From the NCBI GenBank assembly GCA_937934115.1, contig CALHAH010000014.1:1-64000 (forward strand): a stretch of DNA of 64,000 nucleotides. The letters run 5' to 3'. The position numbers were made by a program, and so were the translations under genes. Source of the DNA: an uncultured Thermoanaerobaculum sp. GTDB taxonomy: Bacteria; Acidobacteriota; Thermoanaerobaculia; Thermoanaerobaculales; Thermoanaerobaculaceae. Every line of letters starts with the position of its first letter. Position 1 is the stretch's first letter. Under the pieces are notes generated by a model. The model saw nothing but the letters and a program-made list of their open reading frames with translations, searched no databases and was not told the DNA's origin. Below are positions 35,293 to 44,254 of the stretch, in pieces.

Positions 35293-36041
35293 GCTGGCCC
35301 GAGGCTCGGGAAGAAGAACTCCCGCGCATGACGCTCCTGGAGCACCTGGAAGAGCTGCGGAAGCGGCTTTTGGTCTCCATTGTGGCTTTGTTCGTGGGCT
35401 TTCTTCTGTGCTGGAACTGGGCCCGGCACATCTTTGCGTTTCTCGCCAAGCCCCTTACGCAGTTTTTGCCGGAGGGCGAAAAGCTCGCGTTCACAGGCCT
35501 CGTGGACCCCTTCATGCTGTACATCAAGGTTGCCGCTTTGGCCGGTGTTTTCTTGGCCTCGCCCGTGGTGCTTTACCAACTTTGGCTTTTTGTAGCGCCT
35601 GCTCTTTACCGCCACGAGAGAAAAGTGGCTTCGCTTTTTCTCTTGGTGACCACGGTTTTTTTTGTGCTAGGCGGTTATTTCGGCTATGCGGTAGCCTTCC
35701 CCATGGTGTGCAAGTTCCTTCTGGAGATAGGCCGGGATTTTCGGCAAGTGCTCACCATCAACGAGTACTTTTCCATGGCCTCGAAGGTGATCCTGGGCCT
35801 GGGGTTGGTTTTTGAATTGCCGGTACTGATTTTGTTTTTGGCGCGGCTGGGTGTCGTCACCCATCGCTTTCTGTTGCGTCATTTTCGCTACGCGGTGCTG
35901 GCCATCTTTATCGTGGCAGCCATCATCACTCCCACCCCCGATATTCCCACCCAAAGCGTGTTTGCCTTGCCGATGATTGCCCTTTACCTCCTGGGGGTGC
36001 TGGTGGCGTGGATTTTCGGCAAGCGTCCTCCCACCAGCTAG
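35289..36041 (+). CDS. tatC: Twin-arginine translocase subunit TatC
   Basis: 250 residues with six membrane helices. The cytoplasmic N-terminus 'MTLLEHLEELRKRLLVS' is the conserved signal-peptide-binding start, and 'ITPTPDIPTQSVFALPM' near the end is the family signature. TatC recognises RR signal peptides and recruits TatA. It overlaps tatA by four bases, so both are translated together. Its last four bases overlap the convergent aminopeptidase gene. Confidence 0.97.
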   Translation: MSWPEAREEELPRMTLLEHLEELRKRLLVSIVALFVGFLLCWNWARHIFAFLAKPLTQFLPEGEKLAFTGLVDPFMLYIKVAALAGVFLASPVVLYQLWLFVAPALYRHERKVASLFLLVTTVFFVLGGYFGYAVAFPMVCKFLLEIGRDFRQVLTINEYFSMASKVILGLGLVFELPVLILFLARLGVVTHRFLLRHFRYAVLAIFIVAAIITPTPDIPTQSVFALPMIALYLLGVLVAWIFGKRPPTS

Positions 36042-36991
36042 AACCTGGGTGTGCCGTTTTCCAGGAGCAGCTCTCCGTCCAGCCAAAGGCTGGGCCGCAG
36101 GAGAATGCCGTCCACGTGAAAGGGAACATCCACCGTTCCGCCCATGGAAACGTTGTTGCCAAAGGCAATGTGCACTGTACCCAAGACTTTTTCGTCCTCC
36201 AGGATGGCACCGGTGACCTTGGCTTTGGGGTTGGTGCCCACACCCAGCTCCGCCACGTTACGGGAAAGAGGCCCTACGGCTTCCAACTGCCGCGCAAACT
36301 CCCGGGCTTGCTCGCCCCCGTCCACCGCCACCACCTTTCCGTTTACCACTTGAACGCGCACCGGCTCGCGCAGGAGCCCAATTCCCGCCAAGGCCCCATC
36401 CACCACGATGACCCCTTGGGCCTTCCCTTCTTCCGGCATGAGGTAGGCTTCGCCTGAAGGGAGGTTGCCCCATTGCCCAGGTTCACGAATCAGCCCCGTA
36501 GAGGCAATGGCGCGGATGCCGGCAATGGGCAGGGTAACGTCCGTGCCAGCGGGGGTGACGACCCGTGCTTCCCGAGCTTGGGTGAGAAGCTCGGCCACGT
36601 ATTGGGTTTTCTCGGCAATGGCCTCGTAATCAGCGGTCATGGTGCGGATGAGCATATCCTCGGTGACACCCGGCATGGTGGCTACCCGCACTCCAGCAGC
36701 GGTGGCCTCCCTGCGCGCCTTGGTGTGGGTAATGGAACGGCTGGTGGCAGCCAAAACCACATCCACCTTTTGCATAAGGGTGGGCACGGGCTCGGGGGGT
36801 TCATCACCGTTGCGCTGTCGCTGGCCGTACTCTAAAAAAAGCACCTCTTTGGCCAGCTCGCGTCCGCCCCTGGCGAAAGCGTAGCCGATCTCCCGAAGGG
36901 GCGGGTCCGCGAGCACCAGCAAGGTTTCGGAGGGCTTGATCCCCAAACAAACCTCAAGAGCCACGTTAACTGCCTGCTCCAGTTCGCTCAT
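36038..36991 (-). CDS. M29-like aminopeptidase (thermophilic metallopeptidase family)
   Basis: 317 residues, shorter than the about 400 of typical M29 enzymes. Visible family elements are 'NLPSGEAYLMPEE' with the metal-ligand Glu, 'AELGVGTNP', 'EDEKVLGTVHIAFGNN' with the metal-ligand His, and 'HVDGILLRPSLWLDG'. These enzymes use two metal ions to cut N-terminal residues. TACACT lies six bases before the ATG with no Shine-Dalgarno, so the message may be leaderless. It diverges from uvrC across 43 bases. Confidence 0.85.
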   Translation of the reverse strand: MSELEQAVNVALEVCLGIKPSETLLVLADPPLREIGYAFARGGRELAKEVLFLEYGQRQRNGDEPPEPVPTLMQKVDVVLAATSRSITHTKARREATAAGVRVATMPGVTEDMLIRTMTADYEAIAEKTQYVAELLTQAREARVVTPAGTDVTLPIAGIRAIASTGLIREPGQWGNLPSGEAYLMPEEGKAQGVIVVDGALAGIGLLREPVRVQVVNGKVVAVDGGEQAREFARQLEAVGPLSRNVAELGVGTNPKAKVTGAILEDEKVLGTVHIAFGNNVSMGGTVDVPFHVDGILLRPSLWLDGELLLENGTPRF

Positions 36992-37034
36992 GGTGGTAGT
37001 GTACCAGTCCCCAGGAGTGTGGTGGAATGGGTGC

Positions 37035-38867
37035 GTGAGCGAACGGCACCCGTTGTGGGGGGTGGCAGCCCAGGCCCCGGAGCAACCTGGGGTATACCTC
37101 TTTTGCGATGGCCGCGGAAAGGTACTCTACGTGGGCAAAGCCAAAGACCTCCGTCGCCGGGTACTGTCCTACTTTGGCCGGGAACAAACGGTAAAAACCG
37201 CGCAAATGCTAGCTCGCGCCCGGGAGCTCAGGTTCGTGGTTACCCGCACCGAGGTGGAAGCGCTGATCCTGGAAAACCAGCTCATCAAAAAGCACCGACC
37301 TCGCTACAACATCCTCTTGCGGGACGACAAGACGTACCCCTACATTAAACTCACCACTTCCGAGTACTGGCCGCGGGCGCTTTTAGTGAGGAAAGTGCAC
37401 GCGGACGGGGACGAGTACTTTGGGCCTTTCCTTGGTCATGGCACCGCCGCCCGTCTCATGGACCTCATCCGCATGTACAGCCAAGTGCGAACCTGCCATT
37501 GGGATCTCAAACCCGAAGGTACGTTGCAGCGGCCGTGCCTTTACTACGCCATGGGTGCTTGCTTGGGGCCGTGCGTGGCTGGTTTGACCACGCCAGAAGC
37601 CTACCAAGAGGCGGTAAAAGAAGTGCGGATGCTGCTTTCCGGCAAAACCGGGGAGTTGGGGAGGATCCTCCAGCAGCGCATGTGGGAAGCTGCGGAGCGG
37701 GAAGAGTTTGAGCGTGCAGCGCGCTACCGCGATTTGGAAAGGGCTGCCAGGTCGCTGGCCGAGGGTCAGGTGGCGGAGCTTCCGGGCAGGGGTTCCTTTG
37801 ATGTTTTTGGTGTGGAAGGGGATGGGCACGATGTTACCGCCGTGGTGCTGGTGTACCGTCAAGGCAAGCTCTGTGACAAACGGGAATACCACTTTGAGGG
37901 TGTGGAAGCGGCGGCCAACGGGGGTTTCTTGTCCGAGTTTGTGCCGCAGTTTTACGAGGCGAACCCGGCGGTGCCGGAGCAGGTGATTTTGCCTTTTCCC
38001 GTGGATGAGCCCGAGGGCTTACAGGGGTTTTTGCAGGCCAAAGCCAAAAGGGGTGTGCACATTGTGGTCCCTCGCCGGGGAGAAAAACGAAAGCTTCTCG
38101 AACTGGCCAAGGAAAACGCCGCGGAGTCTTTCCGTTTGCGTTTTCGGCACCCCACTAGGGAAAGCGAACGGCTGGGGGCGGAGTTGCAAAGCCTCCTTTG
38201 TCTGCCAAATCCGGTGTCGCGAATCGAGTGTTTTGATGTGTCCCACACCGGTGGCGAGGCTGCCGTGGTGTCGGTGGTGGTGTGGGAAAAGGGCAAACTG
38301 GCTAAGCGGGACTACCGCAGCTTCAACGTGAAAATCGCCACCTGCGGGGACGATCCGGGGGCCATTGCCGAGGCTGTCGGGCGCCGGTACCGGCGGCAAA
38401 TTGCGGAAAGGAACGTGTTGCCGGATTTGGTGCTCATTGACGGTGGTCCCAGCCAACTGCAGGCGGCGCGCCAAGCCTTGGCTTTGGTGGCTGGCGAAAT
38501 ACCGGTTGTAGCTCTAGCCAAGCGTTTCGAGGACATCTACAAAGATGTGGCAGGACCGCCGCTGCGCCTTCCCAACAATCATCCCGTGCGTCTTTTGCTG
38601 CAGAAAATCCGCGATGAGGCCCACCGTTTTGCTGTGACCAAGCATCGGCGGCGCCGCCGGGCGCGTCGCCTTGCCACCCAGCTTTTGGCGGTACCGGGTG
38701 TGGGCCCAGCTCGGGCCAAGAAGTTGCTTTTGGCCTTCGGTTCGCTGGACGGCGTTCGGCAAGCCTCGGAGCGGGAACTGGCACAAGTGCTGGGTCCTAA
38801 CTTGGCAAAAACGATCAAGGCCGCTCTTTCCCGGGACGACAGCGTAAAGGCGGCGGATTCCAGCTGA
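37035..38867 (+). CDS. uvrC: Excinuclease ABC subunit C (UvrC)
   Basis: About 610 residues. N-terminal GIY-YIG nuclease ('QPGVYLFCDGRGKVLYVGKA'), the cysteine cluster 'CLYYAMGACLGPC', a UVR motif (about 'AAEREEFERAARYRDLERA'), a UvrC homology/RNase-H-like domain ('IECFDVSHTGGEA', 'LVLIDGGPSQL') and C-terminal HhH pair ('LLAVPGVGPARAKKLLLAFGS'). It makes both incisions in nucleotide excision repair. The open frame extends to 36936 inside the divergent gene; the GTG at 37035 gives the usual N-terminus. No clear Shine-Dalgarno. Confidence 0.95.
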   Translation: MSERHPLWGVAAQAPEQPGVYLFCDGRGKVLYVGKAKDLRRRVLSYFGREQTVKTAQMLARARELRFVVTRTEVEALILENQLIKKHRPRYNILLRDDKTYPYIKLTTSEYWPRALLVRKVHADGDEYFGPFLGHGTAARLMDLIRMYSQVRTCHWDLKPEGTLQRPCLYYAMGACLGPCVAGLTTPEAYQEAVKEVRMLLSGKTGELGRILQQRMWEAAEREEFERAARYRDLERAARSLAEGQVAELPGRGSFDVFGVEGDGHDVTAVVLVYRQGKLCDKREYHFEGVEAAANGGFLSEFVPQFYEANPAVPEQVILPFPVDEPEGLQGFLQAKAKRGVHIVVPRRGEKRKLLELAKENAAESFRLRFRHPTRESERLGAELQSLLCLPNPVSRIECFDVSHTGGEAAVVSVVVWEKGKLAKRDYRSFNVKIATCGDDPGAIAEAVGRRYRRQIAERNVLPDLVLIDGGPSQLQAARQALALVAGEIPVVALAKRFEDIYKDVAGPPLRLPNNHPVRLLLQKIRDEAHRFAVTKHRRRRRARRLATQLLAVPGVGPARAKKLLLAFGSLDGVRQASERELAQVLGPNLAKTIKAALSRDDSVKAADSS

Positions 38868-38959
38868 GGCCTCGCCTTTACCCGGCGCCTCGTGGGGAAA
38901 AGGCCCGATGGACAAACACCCTTTGACTTACGGGCGCAAGACAAGGTAGCCTTGCGCTG

Positions 38960-40006
38960 ATGGTGCGCAATTCGGCGTCTTTGCGCCTGTGTTCCTGGGT
39001 TGGGAAGTTGGGACGTGGCTCGGCGGTGCTGCGCTTCGGTGAGCAGCGGGTGGTCCTGCACATTGACGCTGGCGTCATCACCTCGGTGGAAGGCAACGAC
39101 GGGGAGATTTTGACGGCGGCTTTTGGGTTGCCGCCGGAAGGCGATTGGTTCGCCGAGGCCCGGGCTGCCGTGGGCCAGAAACTGGTCACCCCGGAAGAAG
39201 CAGCAGCGGTGCTAAAGCGAGCTTTGACCAGTCAGCTCAAGGCCTTCTTTTCGCATCCCGAAGCGTCGCTGGAGCTTTTCCCCGGCGAACCGCGACCAGC
39301 CAGTGGCTTTTTGATTTCCTACCCGCACGTGGTTTACGAGCTGGTACTCAAGGAAGGTGGGGAAACGCTGGTGCCGGTGTTCTTACCGGATCCCGCGGCA
39401 GTTTTGCGGCGGCTTCCGGGTTTTGCCCGCTGGGTAGGGGAGTTGCGTCTACCGGAAGAGGCGCTAGCGATTTTGGCTAAGGTCAACGATGCGCGCAGTG
39501 CCGCGGCCATTGCCGAGCCCTCTCCTTACGGCAAGGATGTGGTGTGCCGCTTATTGGCGGCCACTGTGGGTGCAGGCCTGGTGGAAGCGGAGGAGCCCGC
39601 TGGGCAGGAAACGGAGCTGGAAGTTACCAAACCCGAGCCCCCGCCGCGGCGAAAACGGCCATGGTGGTGGCTTTTCCCGGCGGTTTTGGCCGTGGCACTG
39701 GCGTTGTTTTTCGCACGGTTTCTGGTCCGTTCAGGACCGAACCCAAGCCCAGGGCCTTGGAGCATTGCCGTGGGTGGGGCTTGCCAGCCAGCGGAGTTGG
39801 AGCAGCTTTACCGGTTGCAGGCCAAGGACAAGGAAAAGCTGCGGGTAGTTCCCTTTGGTGACGGCGCACAACCGTGCTACCGTTTGGTTTGGGGGTCTTT
39901 TGCCAGCCGTGAGCAAGCAGAAGCCGCTTCTGCTTCCGTGCCTGAGGGTTTCCTCCAGAGGGGTTTCCAGCCGCACGCTGTGCTTGTGGATGACAACTCC
40001 CGTTGA
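38960..40006 (+). CDS. DUF4388-like protein with membrane helix and C-terminal SPOR-type domain
   Basis: 348 residues. The N-terminal 'GRGSAVLRFGEQRVVLHIDAGVITSVEG' resembles the beta-rich DUF4388 start, less clearly than its neighbours. A single membrane helix, Trp-rich, lies at about residues 233-254. The C-terminal 'CYRLVWGSFASREQAEAA' followed by 'FQPHAVLV' fits a SPOR domain, which binds denuded peptidoglycan at division sites. So the N-terminal half is cytoplasmic and the SPOR part periplasmic. TTGACT and TAGCCT lie upstream with TAGCCT seven bases before the ATG. The next DUF4388 gene starts 33 bases downstream. Confidence 0.75.
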   Translation: MVRNSASLRLCSWVGKLGRGSAVLRFGEQRVVLHIDAGVITSVEGNDGEILTAAFGLPPEGDWFAEARAAVGQKLVTPEEAAAVLKRALTSQLKAFFSHPEASLELFPGEPRPASGFLISYPHVVYELVLKEGGETLVPVFLPDPAAVLRRLPGFARWVGELRLPEEALAILAKVNDARSAAAIAEPSPYGKDVVCRLLAATVGAGLVEAEEPAGQETELEVTKPEPPPRRKRPWWWLFPAVLAVALALFFARFLVRSGPNPSPGPWSIAVGGACQPAELEQLYRLQAKDKEKLRVVPFGDGAQPCYRLVWGSFASREQAEAASASVPEGFLQRGFQPHAVLVDDNSR

Positions 40007-40039
40007 TTGCGGGGGGGTGCTGGTTTAAACTTGAAGCAA

Positions 40040-41512
40040 ATGGAGCGGCTGACTGTTTCCACGGGCGAACTAGGTGCCGGCGAGGCGGCGGGGCTTTTGC
40101 GCCGTCTTTACCAGGGGCTGGCCAGCGGGCGGCTGGAGTTGAAAAACCAGCAGGGAGCTCGCTGCTTCTGGCTGGAAGCAGGGCAAGTGCGGGCCGTGGA
40201 ATCTCAAGTGGAGGAAGAAAAGCTGGGCCAGTGGCTGGTGGACCGTGGCATTCTCGAACGCGAGCAATTGGCTCTCACCCTGCTCCGCCAGGAAAACGGC
40301 GTGCCTTTGGGGGACTTACTGGTTGGCCAAGGGATTTTGGAGGCCGAGCAACTTCACGAGGAACTGGTGGAACGGGCGGCTGTAATTTTGAGCAAGCTCC
40401 TACCAGCTCCGGCGGTCTACGAGTTCCAGGCGGGGAAAAGCGGTGATCCGAAAATCTGCGTTATGGACGTGAGCATGGGCGACCTCTTGCTGCGGGCCAT
40501 GCGGCGCCTTTCGGATCTGGGGGTGTTGCGGAATCTTTTGACCCCCAAGGCCTTTGTGTGCGCACCAAGCGACGTGCTGCTGCGTGAACAAAAAGTCCAC
40601 CTCTCCGCCAATGAAGCTTTCTTGCTTTCGCGGGTGAATGGGAGTGTCACAGTGGAGCAGCTTCGGCATCTGGTGCCTTTCCCCGAACAGGAGTTTGTGA
40701 GGGCATTAGCAGGTTTGCTTGTTGCCGGTATCCTGGAGCTTTCCGAGGCACCACCCCAAGCACCCGTGCGCTTGACGTTAGGCGAGGAGCGGGAAATTCT
40801 GAGCGAGGAAGCTGCCGCTTTCGAGCCCCACCAAGCGGCGGAGCACCAGCGGGTATTGAAATTGGCGGGAGAGATCGAGCGGCAGCACTATTACCGGCGC
40901 TTGGGTCTGTCGCCAGGGGCCACCCAGGACCAAATCCACGAACGCTATCGCGAGTTGAGCCGCATGTTTCACCCGGACAGGGCATTGGAGCCACACCTAC
41001 GGACGCTTCGTTCGGAACTGGCACGGATTTTTAACGCCATAAAAGACGCCTACGAGACCCTTAGCAACCCCGAAAGGCGTGCCCGTTACGACCATTTTCT
41101 TAAACAAGCGGAGGCCAGGCAGGAGGACTTTCAAGAGGAAGAGAGGCGGCGGAAGGCACAGCTGGAGCTGGCACGAGCGGCCAAGCGACAAGGGGAGCTT
41201 CTCTTAAAAGCTGGAGACTACGGCGGAGCGTTGCCGCTTCTGGAACAAGCGGTTCGCTTTGCCCCTGAGGCTGAAACCTTGCTGCTGTTGGCACGCGTGG
41301 AGCTGCAAAACCCCATGTGGGGACAGAGAGCGCTCTCTCACCTGCGCATGGCTGTGGCCTTGGACCCTCAGCTCACCCCGGCTTGGCTGGAGCTAGCGCG
41401 TTTTTGGCGCAAGAGGAGGCTTGGGGAGAGGGCGCTGGCGTGTGTGGAAAAAGTCCTCGAGTACGACCCCAAGAACGCTGAGGCGCTTGAGCTTCGGCGG
41501 CAACTCCAGTAA
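40040..41512 (+). CDS. DUF4388-J-domain-TPR protein
   Basis: 490 residues from the ATG at 40040. N-terminal DUF4388-type part ('LASGRLELKNQQGARCFWLEAGQVRAVES'), then 'GQWLVDRGILEREQLALTLL' segments. The middle is a J domain: 'YYRRLGLSPGATQDQIHERYRELS' with the catalytic HPD at residues 311-313, then 'IKDAYETLSNPERRARYD'. TPR-like repeats follow to the end. J domains stimulate DnaK ATPase, so this is a potential DnaK co-chaperone with a targeting module; DnaK is encoded 4.4 kb away and no classical dnaJ is in the window. It lies between the SPOR gene and the NYN gene, all one direction with short gaps. Confidence 0.9.
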   Translation: MERLTVSTGELGAGEAAGLLRRLYQGLASGRLELKNQQGARCFWLEAGQVRAVESQVEEEKLGQWLVDRGILEREQLALTLLRQENGVPLGDLLVGQGILEAEQLHEELVERAAVILSKLLPAPAVYEFQAGKSGDPKICVMDVSMGDLLLRAMRRLSDLGVLRNLLTPKAFVCAPSDVLLREQKVHLSANEAFLLSRVNGSVTVEQLRHLVPFPEQEFVRALAGLLVAGILELSEAPPQAPVRLTLGEEREILSEEAAAFEPHQAAEHQRVLKLAGEIERQHYYRRLGLSPGATQDQIHERYRELSRMFHPDRALEPHLRTLRSELARIFNAIKDAYETLSNPERRARYDHFLKQAEARQEDFQEEERRRKAQLELARAAKRQGELLLKAGDYGGALPLLEQAVRFAPEAETLLLLARVELQNPMWGQRALSHLRMAVALDPQLTPAWLELARFWRKRRLGERALACVEKVLEYDPKNAEALELRRQLQ

Positions 41513-41515
41513 GCC

Positions 41516-41971
41516 ATGCCGTGGGTGGTGGACGGGAACAACCTGGCCGGAGGCAGCTCCCGCGAAAAAGCCCGGCAGGCGGTCTTGGCCTTAGCCCACC
41601 GTGAAAAGGTAAAGGTGGTACTTTTCTTTGACGGTGCACCTCCCCCGGGCAGCCCTCCAGTGGAGAGGCTGGGGAGCGTGGAGGTACGGTACGTGCCGCA
41701 CGCGGATACGGCAATCCTCGCCTTGTTACGAAAGGACGGGCGGGGGTGGCGGCTGGTAAGTTCGGACCAGGCGCTGGCGGCGCAAGCGCGCCACGTGGGG
41801 GCGGAGGTGATGCCGGTGCGAACGTTTTGGCGCAAACTGGAGGCCCTGGAGGCCTCCTCGCGGGCCGCCTGCAAGCCAGTTCCTGCGGCAGAGGACGACT
41901 ATAGGGCTGGGGTTACGCCTCTGCCTGCCAAGCCGCTTCCTGTGCGCCGCAAGCGGCCCAGAAAGCTGTGA
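41516..41971 (+). CDS. NYN-domain RNase-like protein (YacP-type)
   Basis: 151 residues. 'VVDGNNLAGG' at the N-terminus, 'VLFFDGAPPP' and 'LVSSDQALAAQARHVGAEVM' provide the acidic metal-binding residues of NYN/PIN nucleases. The basic C-terminus 'PVRRKRPRKL' may bind RNA. The homologue YacP/Rae1 in Bacillus cuts mRNA on the ribosome. The start lies three bases after the stop of the J-domain gene, so it is co-translated. Confidence 0.85.
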   Translation: MPWVVDGNNLAGGSSREKARQAVLALAHREKVKVVLFFDGAPPPGSPPVERLGSVEVRYVPHADTAILALLRKDGRGWRLVSSDQALAAQARHVGAEVMPVRTFWRKLEALEASSRAACKPVPAAEDDYRAGVTPLPAKPLPVRRKRPRKL

Positions 41972-41977
41972 CCAACG

Positions 41978-43243
41978 CTACCTGGGGGCTTCGTTACCAG
42001 GGATGGCAAAGCTGGGCATGACACCAGCCAGCACGCGGACCGTATCCCGAGCTATGACGCGCTCCTCGTTAGTGGGGATGACGGCCACAGCCACCCGGCT
42101 TTCCTTTTGTGAGATAAGGCTAGGTGTTTGCGGTTGTACCGCAATGTTTGCCGAAGGGTCCAGCTTGATACCTAAAAACTCCAAGCCTTGCAGAGCCTGA
42201 GCGCGGATGGCAGGGGCGTTTTCGCCAATACCGCCGGTAAACGTAACCGCATCTAAGCCTCCGAGGGCAGCGGCGTAGGCACCGATGTACTTGCGGATGC
42301 GGTAGCAAAAGATCTCCACCGCCAGCTGTGCCCGACGGTTTCCGCCTTCAGCTGCAGCGAGGACTTCCCGCATATCGGAGGAAACCCCAGAAATCCCGTA
42401 AAGCCCCGAGTGCTTGTTGAGCATGGCATTGAGCTGCGAAAGGGAAAGCTCCTCCATGGCCTGAATCCAAGGCAGGATGGCGGGATCGAGGTCACCACAA
42501 CGGGTTCCCATGAGCAAACCCTCGAGAGGTGTGAAACCCATGCTTGTGTCGATGGAGCGGCCGCGGTCAATGGCTGCCATGGAGCAGCCGTTGCCCAGGT
42601 GGCAGGTGACGATCTTGAGGTTTTCCAAAGGCTTCCCCAAGAGAGCCGCGGTGCGGATGGCTACGTAGCGGTGGGAAGTGCCGTGAAATCCGTAGCGGCG
42701 AATGCCGTGGCGAGTGTAAAGCTCGTAGGGAAGACCGTAAATGAAGGCCCGTGGGGGCATGGACTGATGGTAGGCAGTGTCGAAGACCGCCACGTGGGGA
42801 ACTTTGGGTAAAAGCGCGCGAGCTGCCCGCAGCCCCCGGAGGTTGTGGGGGTTGTGCAGCGGAGCCAAAACCACGCACTCCTCGATCATGGCTTCCACTT
42901 CATCAGTGACCAGCACCGAGGACGCAAACGTCTCACCCCCGTGTACGACGCGGTGGCCTACAGCTTCGATTTGCGAGATATCGTTGAACACCCCGTGCTC
43001 GGGGTGCACCAGGATTTTCAGCACCTTTTCCACGGCCGCACGGTGTTCCAAGATCTCGCAAATTTCTTGGTAGGGCTTGCGCTCGCCAACTTGTAGCAAA
43101 AGCCGCGAGTCGGGCAGTCCTATTTTTTCCACCGAGCCCCGGGCCAAGGTTTGGTCGGCGTTTTGCTCAATGGCCTCCAGGGAGGTTTCAATGACCTGAA
43201 ACTTCACAGATGATGACCCGCAATTGAGGACCAGTACCTTCAT
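41978..43243 (-). CDS. ackA: Acetate kinase
   Basis: 421 residues from the ATG at 43243 (GAGGTG upstream). The N-terminal 'VLVLNCGSSSVKF' (ATP-binding and catalytic Asn), 'GHRVVHGGE', 'FDTAYHQSMP' with the catalytic Asp, 'HGTSHRYVA', 'CHLGNGCS' and 'FTGGIGENAP' are all intact. It converts acetyl phosphate and ADP to acetate and ATP, a sign of fermentative or acetogenic energy metabolism. No phosphotransacetylase is adjacent. The neighbouring - strand gene upstream is a 3-hydroxyacyl-CoA dehydrogenase, 52 bases away. Confidence 0.97.
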   Translation of the reverse strand: MKVLVLNCGSSSVKFQVIETSLEAIEQNADQTLARGSVEKIGLPDSRLLLQVGERKPYQEICEILEHRAAVEKVLKILVHPEHGVFNDISQIEAVGHRVVHGGETFASSVLVTDEVEAMIEECVVLAPLHNPHNLRGLRAARALLPKVPHVAVFDTAYHQSMPPRAFIYGLPYELYTRHGIRRYGFHGTSHRYVAIRTAALLGKPLENLKIVTCHLGNGCSMAAIDRGRSIDTSMGFTPLEGLLMGTRCGDLDPAILPWIQAMEELSLSQLNAMLNKHSGLYGISGVSSDMREVLAAAEGGNRRAQLAVEIFCYRIRKYIGAYAAALGGLDAVTFTGGIGENAPAIRAQALQGLEFLGIKLDPSANIAVQPQTPSLISQKESRVAVAVIPTNEERVIARDTVRVLAGVMPSFAIPGNEAPR

Positions 43244-43295
43244 GGGTTCACCTCGTTGAACTGAAGGTTTCGCCAGCACGCGAACGCTCGGCCGA

Positions 43296-44207
43296 TCACG
43301 TCAGCTGCGGGACGTCATCGGGCAAGCGGTCGGTACGGTTCCGGTTTTCGTCGTAAGAAAAGAAACCCTTACCCGCCCGCGCCCCAGTGTGCCCTGCGCG
43401 CACCAGCTTGCGCAGGAGTGGGCAGGGCCTAAACTTGGGATCGCCGGTTTCGTCGAACAGGTGCTGGAGCCAGTTGAGGATTTTGTGCAGACCCACGCGG
43501 TCCGCCCACTCCAACGGCCCCATGCGAAAGTCATAACCCAGTTTCATCGCCAGGTCCACTTCCGCGGCCGAGGCCACCCCTTCCATGACCACGTACATCG
43601 CTTCATTGACCAACGCCAACACCACGCGCGTAGTGACAAACCCTGGGGACTCGAAAACCTCAATGGGCACCTTCCCTAGCACCCGCGCGAAGTGCTTGGC
43701 CACCTCAAAGGCTTCGTTGGACGTGACTTGGCCGCGCACCACCTCCACCACCCGCGTGGTGGGCACCGGGTACAGGAAATGCATGCCCAGCACGCGTTCC
43801 GGAAACTTCAGGCCCGAGGCCAGCTCGGTGATGGACAGCGTGGAGGTGTTGACCACGATGGGGACTTGTGGGGCAAGCAGTTGATCGAGCTCGGCGAGGA
43901 GCTTTTTCTTGTCCTGAAAATCCTCGTGGATGGTCTCGATGGCCAGCTGGCAGGCGTCAATGCCGTCGTAGCTTGCGGTAAAAGTGATGCGGCTGAGGAT
44001 GGCACGCTTTTCGGCACCGGTCAGAGTCCAACGCTCCACTTGATGCTGGAGGGCTTCGTCTAGCATTTGCTGCACTTGCTGGGCCCGTTCTTCGTGTATC
44101 TCCTTAAGCAGGACCCCAAGGCCCGCTTGCGAAACTTTGGTGGCGATGGATCGTCCCATGATCCCGCCACCGATAACCGCCACTTGGTGAAGTTCTATTG
44201 TCGCCAT
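43296..44207 (-). CDS. 3-hydroxybutyryl-CoA dehydrogenase
   Basis: 303 residues. NAD-binding GGGIMGRSIA near the N-terminus, 'VNTSTLSITELA' and the catalytic His in 'GMHFLYPVP', then the helical 3HCDH C-terminal domain ('YDFRMGPLEWADRVGLHKIL'). It interconverts acetoacetyl-CoA and 3-hydroxybutyryl-CoA in fatty-acid or butyrate pathways. It lies just upstream of ackA on the same strand and may feed acyl-CoA toward acetate. TACATT lies eight bases before its ATG inside an inverted repeat. Confidence 0.95.
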   Translation of the reverse strand: MATIELHQVAVIGGGIMGRSIATKVSQAGLGVLLKEIHEERAQQVQQMLDEALQHQVERWTLTGAEKRAILSRITFTASYDGIDACQLAIETIHEDFQDKKKLLAELDQLLAPQVPIVVNTSTLSITELASGLKFPERVLGMHFLYPVPTTRVVEVVRGQVTSNEAFEVAKHFARVLGKVPIEVFESPGFVTTRVVLALVNEAMYVVMEGVASAAEVDLAMKLGYDFRMGPLEWADRVGLHKILNWLQHLFDETGDPKFRPCPLLRKLVRAGHTGARAGKGFFSYDENRNRTDRLPDDVPQLT

Positions 44208-44229
44208 ACTTGTGAAATGTAGAACAAGT
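44208..44229 (-). promoter_or_regulatory. Inverted repeat overlapping the probable -10 of the dehydrogenase gene
   Basis: Perfect six-base arms ACTTGT and ACAAGT separated by ten bases. On the - strand a TACATT hexamer lies in the spacer and TTGCTT stands 17 bases further upstream, giving a plausible promoter with the start codon at or close to +1. The arms would suit a dimeric repressor; none is identified. Confidence 0.4.
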
Positions 44230-44254
44230 TCGGAGAAAAAGCAAGGGGCGGACC

